The translations under genes were made by a program, and so were the position numbers. A DNA stretch of 64,000 nt from Yanghanlia sp047501535 (lineage in GTDB: Bacteria > Pseudomonadota > Gammaproteobacteria > Burkholderiales > Burkholderiaceae_B): the NCBI RefSeq assembly GCF_047501535.1, contig NZ_JAZDRJ010000004.1, positions 124,001 through 188,000 on the forward strand, written 5' to 3'. Within the stretch, counting starts at the first letter, position 1; every line of letters begins with the position of its first letter. Positions 61,700-64,000 of this stretch are shown here, in pieces. The notes beneath the pieces are model-generated. The model worked only from the letters and a program-made list of their open reading frames with translations. It searched no databases and was not told the origin of the DNA.

Positions 61700-62674
61700 T
61701 CAGCGGGATTTCACATCATTGCGGCTGATGCGCACGACCTGCTGACGCTCGCCGCCCAAACGCAGCTCCACCGCCCCAAACAGCCTATCCACGATGTAAT
61801 ACGGGGCCTGGTAGCGGTGATTGACCAATTGCAGATCACCCTCCGGCCCCACCAGGAACAGCGGCGGCAATTCGCCCTGGGCGATGCCGGCCGGGAACTG
61901 GATATAGACCTTGCGCCCATCATCAAAAGCTCGCAATGGCCGCCACGCCGGCTTGTCGCCCGTGATGTCATAGCGGAACTGCAACTGATCAACAGACAGG
62001 CCTGCTGCCAATGGCGTCACCTGCCGGGCAGCCTGCGCCTGCGCATTCAGGGCGTCCAGCCGGTCCTGCGGATAGTCCCAGGAGACCGACGCCATCCAGG
62101 CAGATTCTGTAGAGGTCAGTTCCAGCAGGTAGATGCGCCGGTCGGTCGTCACCACCAAGTTGGTCTTCAGACCCGCACGAACAGGCTTGACCTGAAGGTT
62201 CGGGCGCTGCGTGGCGTCGCTGCCGCTCATCGAATCCCCAAGAATCCACCGTACCGTATCGCCTGCGGACACGTCGATGAGACGTTCACCCGGCTGCAAC
62301 TGGATGAGGGTGACCCGGCCAGGGCTGGCATAGACCTGGTACAACGCGCCTTCCGTGTACGGCCAGACCTGGATGGCATTGATGAAGCCATCGCGTGTCG
62401 GAGCCATCCTGGCCTCCTTGTTGGCCTGCGCCACGCGCGCCGTGGGGCTGGCAGGCTCGGCCTTGCTTGGTTTAGCGTCGAGTTCCTTCAACTGCCCGGG
62501 CAACGGCAGCGGCTCAGGCATGGCGACCACCTCGATGGGCGTGGGCGGCGCATCCAGCGCAAAGGTTTCCGAGACGGTCACCTCATCCAAAGAGATTTCC
62601 GGCGGCGGCGTGCCACGCGAAGCGCAGCCAGCAAGGACGGCGCAAGCGATCAGCGTCAGGCTCAACGATTTCAT
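61700..62674 (-). CDS. trbG: Conjugal transfer protein TrbG
   Basis: 324 residues, VirB9-like lipoprotein (lipobox LAGC). Part of the outer-membrane core of the type IV secretion system, with VirB9 motifs in the middle and C-terminal segments: VDRLFGAVELRLGGERQQVVRI. AGGAGG ribosome site. Its start overlaps the trbF stop by four bases (ATGA), and its stop overlaps a possible trbI start. Confidence 0.9.
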   Translation of the reverse strand: MKSLSLTLIACAVLAGCASRGTPPPEISLDEVTVSETFALDAPPTPIEVVAMPEPLPLPGQLKELDAKPSKAEPASPTARVAQANKEARMAPTRDGFINAIQVWPYTEGALYQVYASPGRVTLIQLQPGERLIDVSAGDTVRWILGDSMSGSDATQRPNLQVKPVRAGLKTNLVVTTDRRIYLLELTSTESAWMASVSWDYPQDRLDALNAQAQAARQVTPLAAGLSVDQLQFRYDITGDKPAWRPLRAFDDGRKVYIQFPAGIAQGELPPLFLVGPEGDLQLVNHRYQAPYYIVDRLFGAVELRLGGERQQVVRISRNDVKSR

Positions 62675-63384
62675 GGGGTGTTTCCTCCTGTAGATTGGCT
62701 CGACGACAACTGGCGGCTCCAACTGATGCCGTCCACGTAGATGCCCAAGGGGTTGGCGCGCAGCTTCGCCTCGGTGTTGGGCGCTTGCAGCACCACAGTC
62801 AGAATCGCCGTCCACCGCTCTGAACCGGCCAGGGAGCCGTTCACATAGCGGCGCTCCATCCACTGCACCTGGAAGGAACGTTCGCTGGCGCGCACGATGC
62901 TCTCGATCTCCACCGTGGCAGTTTCCTTGCCCACCTTGGCAAAGGGGTCGTTGGCACGGGCGTGCTCGTTCAGGAACGCCGCACCCCTGTCCGTGGTGTA
63001 GTCATAGGCAGCCAGCCAGTTGTCGCGCACAACGACGGGATCCAGCGAGATGGCGCGCACGCGCTGCATGAAACCGGCCAGGTGGTGGGCGATCTGGGCG
63101 TCGGTCGGCCGGTACGGGGCTTCAGCAGGCCCGACCGCCCGCACTTGCCCGAGCGTGTCCACTTCCACCACAAAGGGAGTGACCAGCGATTGGGAGGTTC
63201 GCCAGACATAGGCGGCCGACATGGCGATGGCCCAAGCAATGCAAGCAAAGGCCATCAATCGCCAGTTGCGCGTCTGGGCGTGCGAGCTGCCCAGACGGCC
63301 ATCCCAGACCTGACCGGCTTTCTGATACGGCGTGATGGGCTCCGGTGTCTGGCTGTACTTCACGCTGGGGCGTCGAAACAACAT
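62671..63384 (-). CDS. trbF: Conjugal transfer protein TrbF
   Basis: 237 residues, VirB8-like. One membrane helix (RLMAFACIAWAIAMSAAYVW), then the periplasmic NTF2-like domain (TPFVVEVDTLGQVRAVG, ERSFQVQWMERRY). Scaffold of the mating bridge in the inner membrane. GAGGAGA-like site (TAAAGGAGATCACTC) upstream of its ATG, 12 bp after trbL. Confidence 0.9.
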   Translation of the reverse strand: MLFRRPSVKYSQTPEPITPYQKAGQVWDGRLGSSHAQTRNWRLMAFACIAWAIAMSAAYVWRTSQSLVTPFVVEVDTLGQVRAVGPAEAPYRPTDAQIAHHLAGFMQRVRAISLDPVVVRDNWLAAYDYTTDRGAAFLNEHARANDPFAKVGKETATVEIESIVRASERSFQVQWMERRYVNGSLAGSERWTAILTVVLQAPNTEAKLRANPLGIYVDGISWSRQLSSSQSTGGNTP

Positions 63385-63396
63385 GAGTGATCTCCT

Positions 63397-64000
63397 TTAA
63401 GAATTCGAGTCGTCACGCAGGCTGGGGCTGGGACCGGATCCACCGCCGCCATCGCCCGAGCGCACGGCATGCGCGGCCATCGTGGCGCCATGCGCCGCCC
63501 GATGCCGTGATTGCGCCCGTTTGGCCCAAGCGGGCTGAGCGCCGGCGCTGGCTACCGCACCGCCAGTCGCGGCTCCGGCACGTGCGTCACCGGCAGCGCC
63601 CATGACGGCGGCCTTGGCGCGCTTGCCGACCGCACTCGCCCCGGATCGAGCCACCTCTTTCAAGCCTGCGGCGACGGCCTGCTTGCCAGACTTCCCGGAA
63701 AAACTGGCTCCTTCCACATAGGCGTTGCGTGCGCTCTTGGCAACGGATGCCCCGGCCCTGACGCCTCCTATGCCTGCACGACCGGCAGCAAGGCCCGTTC
63801 GTGCCGCGAGACCAGCCCCGGCCACGCCGGCAGCAGCCATACCCGCCACACCCAACGCCGTACCGGCAGCGGCCCCAGCGCCCAGCTGCGGCGCACCGGA
63901 CACCAACCCTGTGGCAATGCCTGGCCCGAAAATGCCCAAGCCCAGCATGGCAAGAGACGCCAGCATCACGGCCACGGCCTGATCCATCGTGGGCTCGGCC
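63397..64000 (-). CDS. trbL: Conjugal transfer protein TrbL, C-terminal part (cut by window end)
   Basis: The open frame runs past the right edge, with no stop, so the membrane-spanning N-terminal part is outside. Seen: last hydrophobic helices (VAVMLASLAMLGLGIFGPGIATGL) and a long Ala/Gly-rich tail (about 140 residues). VirB6-like polytopic inner-membrane component of the mating channel. Confidence 0.85.
   Translation of the reverse strand, partial: AEPTMDQAVAVMLASLAMLGLGIFGPGIATGLVSGAPQLGAGAAAGTALGVAGMAAAGVAGAGLAARTGLAAGRAGIGGVRAGASVAKSARNAYVEGASFSGKSGKQAVAAGLKEVARSGASAVGKRAKAAVMGAAGDARAGAATGGAVASAGAQPAWAKRAQSRHRAAHGATMAAHAVRSGDGGGGSGPSPSLRDDSNS

Noticed and set aside
61700..62863. 63-residue N-terminal extension of TrbG
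   Set aside because: It lies inside trbF; the lipoprotein signal with AGGAGG site fixes the start at 62674.
1..64000. CRISPR array or insertion sequence
   Set aside because: No regularly spaced repeats and no transposase gene were seen.

Overview
The window looks like a chromosome segment of a betaproteobacterium, most likely of the Alcaligenaceae (Bordetella/Achromobacter/Pusillimonas neighbourhood). The pointers are a Bug-type tricarboxylate-binding protein, tctA/tctB transporter genes, the block dnaQ ... rnhA / methyltransferase / gloB / mltD, DUF2058, a PP0621-family protein next to ypjD and ampD, and high G+C. This is inferred from gene content; no search was run. A cNOR-type nitric oxide reductase operon shows the host can reduce NO.

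Layout. 1-24.9 kb is mostly core and housekeeping: the end of a PBP7-type endopeptidase gene, DUF2058, an EamA permease, a Bug receptor, tRNA-Val(CAC), dnaQ, an RND efflux pump with its adaptor, rnhA, a methyltransferase, gloB, mltD, fabI, a GST, trhO, a YdjM-like protein, a degenerate K+-channel-like protein, an HMA-domain protein, a tct transporter with two TctB subunits flanked by a decayed two-component system, a terC gene with a GTG start and an ABC exporter. 24.9-35.5 kb is an accessory stretch of exported and signalling proteins: a vWA protein with three tandem repeats, a cysteine-less SUOX-fold protein with a histidine kinase and a response regulator, then five genes for membrane and exported proteins ending in an HExxH protein. 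35.5-41.5 kb returns to core genes (tRNA-Gly(CCC), trmB, pip, thiS, kbp-like, ffh, ypjD, ampD).

41.6-46.5 kb holds a compact cluster: an AhpD/CMD-fold protein, an acyl-CoA-dehydrogenase-like flavoprotein (broken by a frameshift), a 55-residue rubredoxin, and an ABC importer of the nitrate/sulfonate class. It reads as uptake plus redox processing of an unknown small compound. A second fabI and htpG (with a sigma-32 type promoter) follow, then the nor operon (41-aa membrane peptide, norC with two haem motifs, norB, norQ, norD).

55.0-64.0 kb is a mobile region. A tRNA-Leu(CAA) gene is interrupted between C34 and A35 by a 248-nt group I intron. A duplicated intronless 5' half of the same tRNA lies 235 bp upstream. 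A P4-type integrase starts 176 bp downstream of the tRNA, followed by an AlpA-type regulator, a large TIR / STAND-like / helical-repeat protein (probable anti-phage cargo), and part of a trb-type conjugation operon (DUF2274, trbI, trbG, trbF, trbL) running off the right edge. This is one end of an integrative conjugative element. The most striking items are the tRNA intron with its displaced 5' half, the TIR-STAND cargo gene, and the rubredoxin/flavoprotein/ABC cluster.
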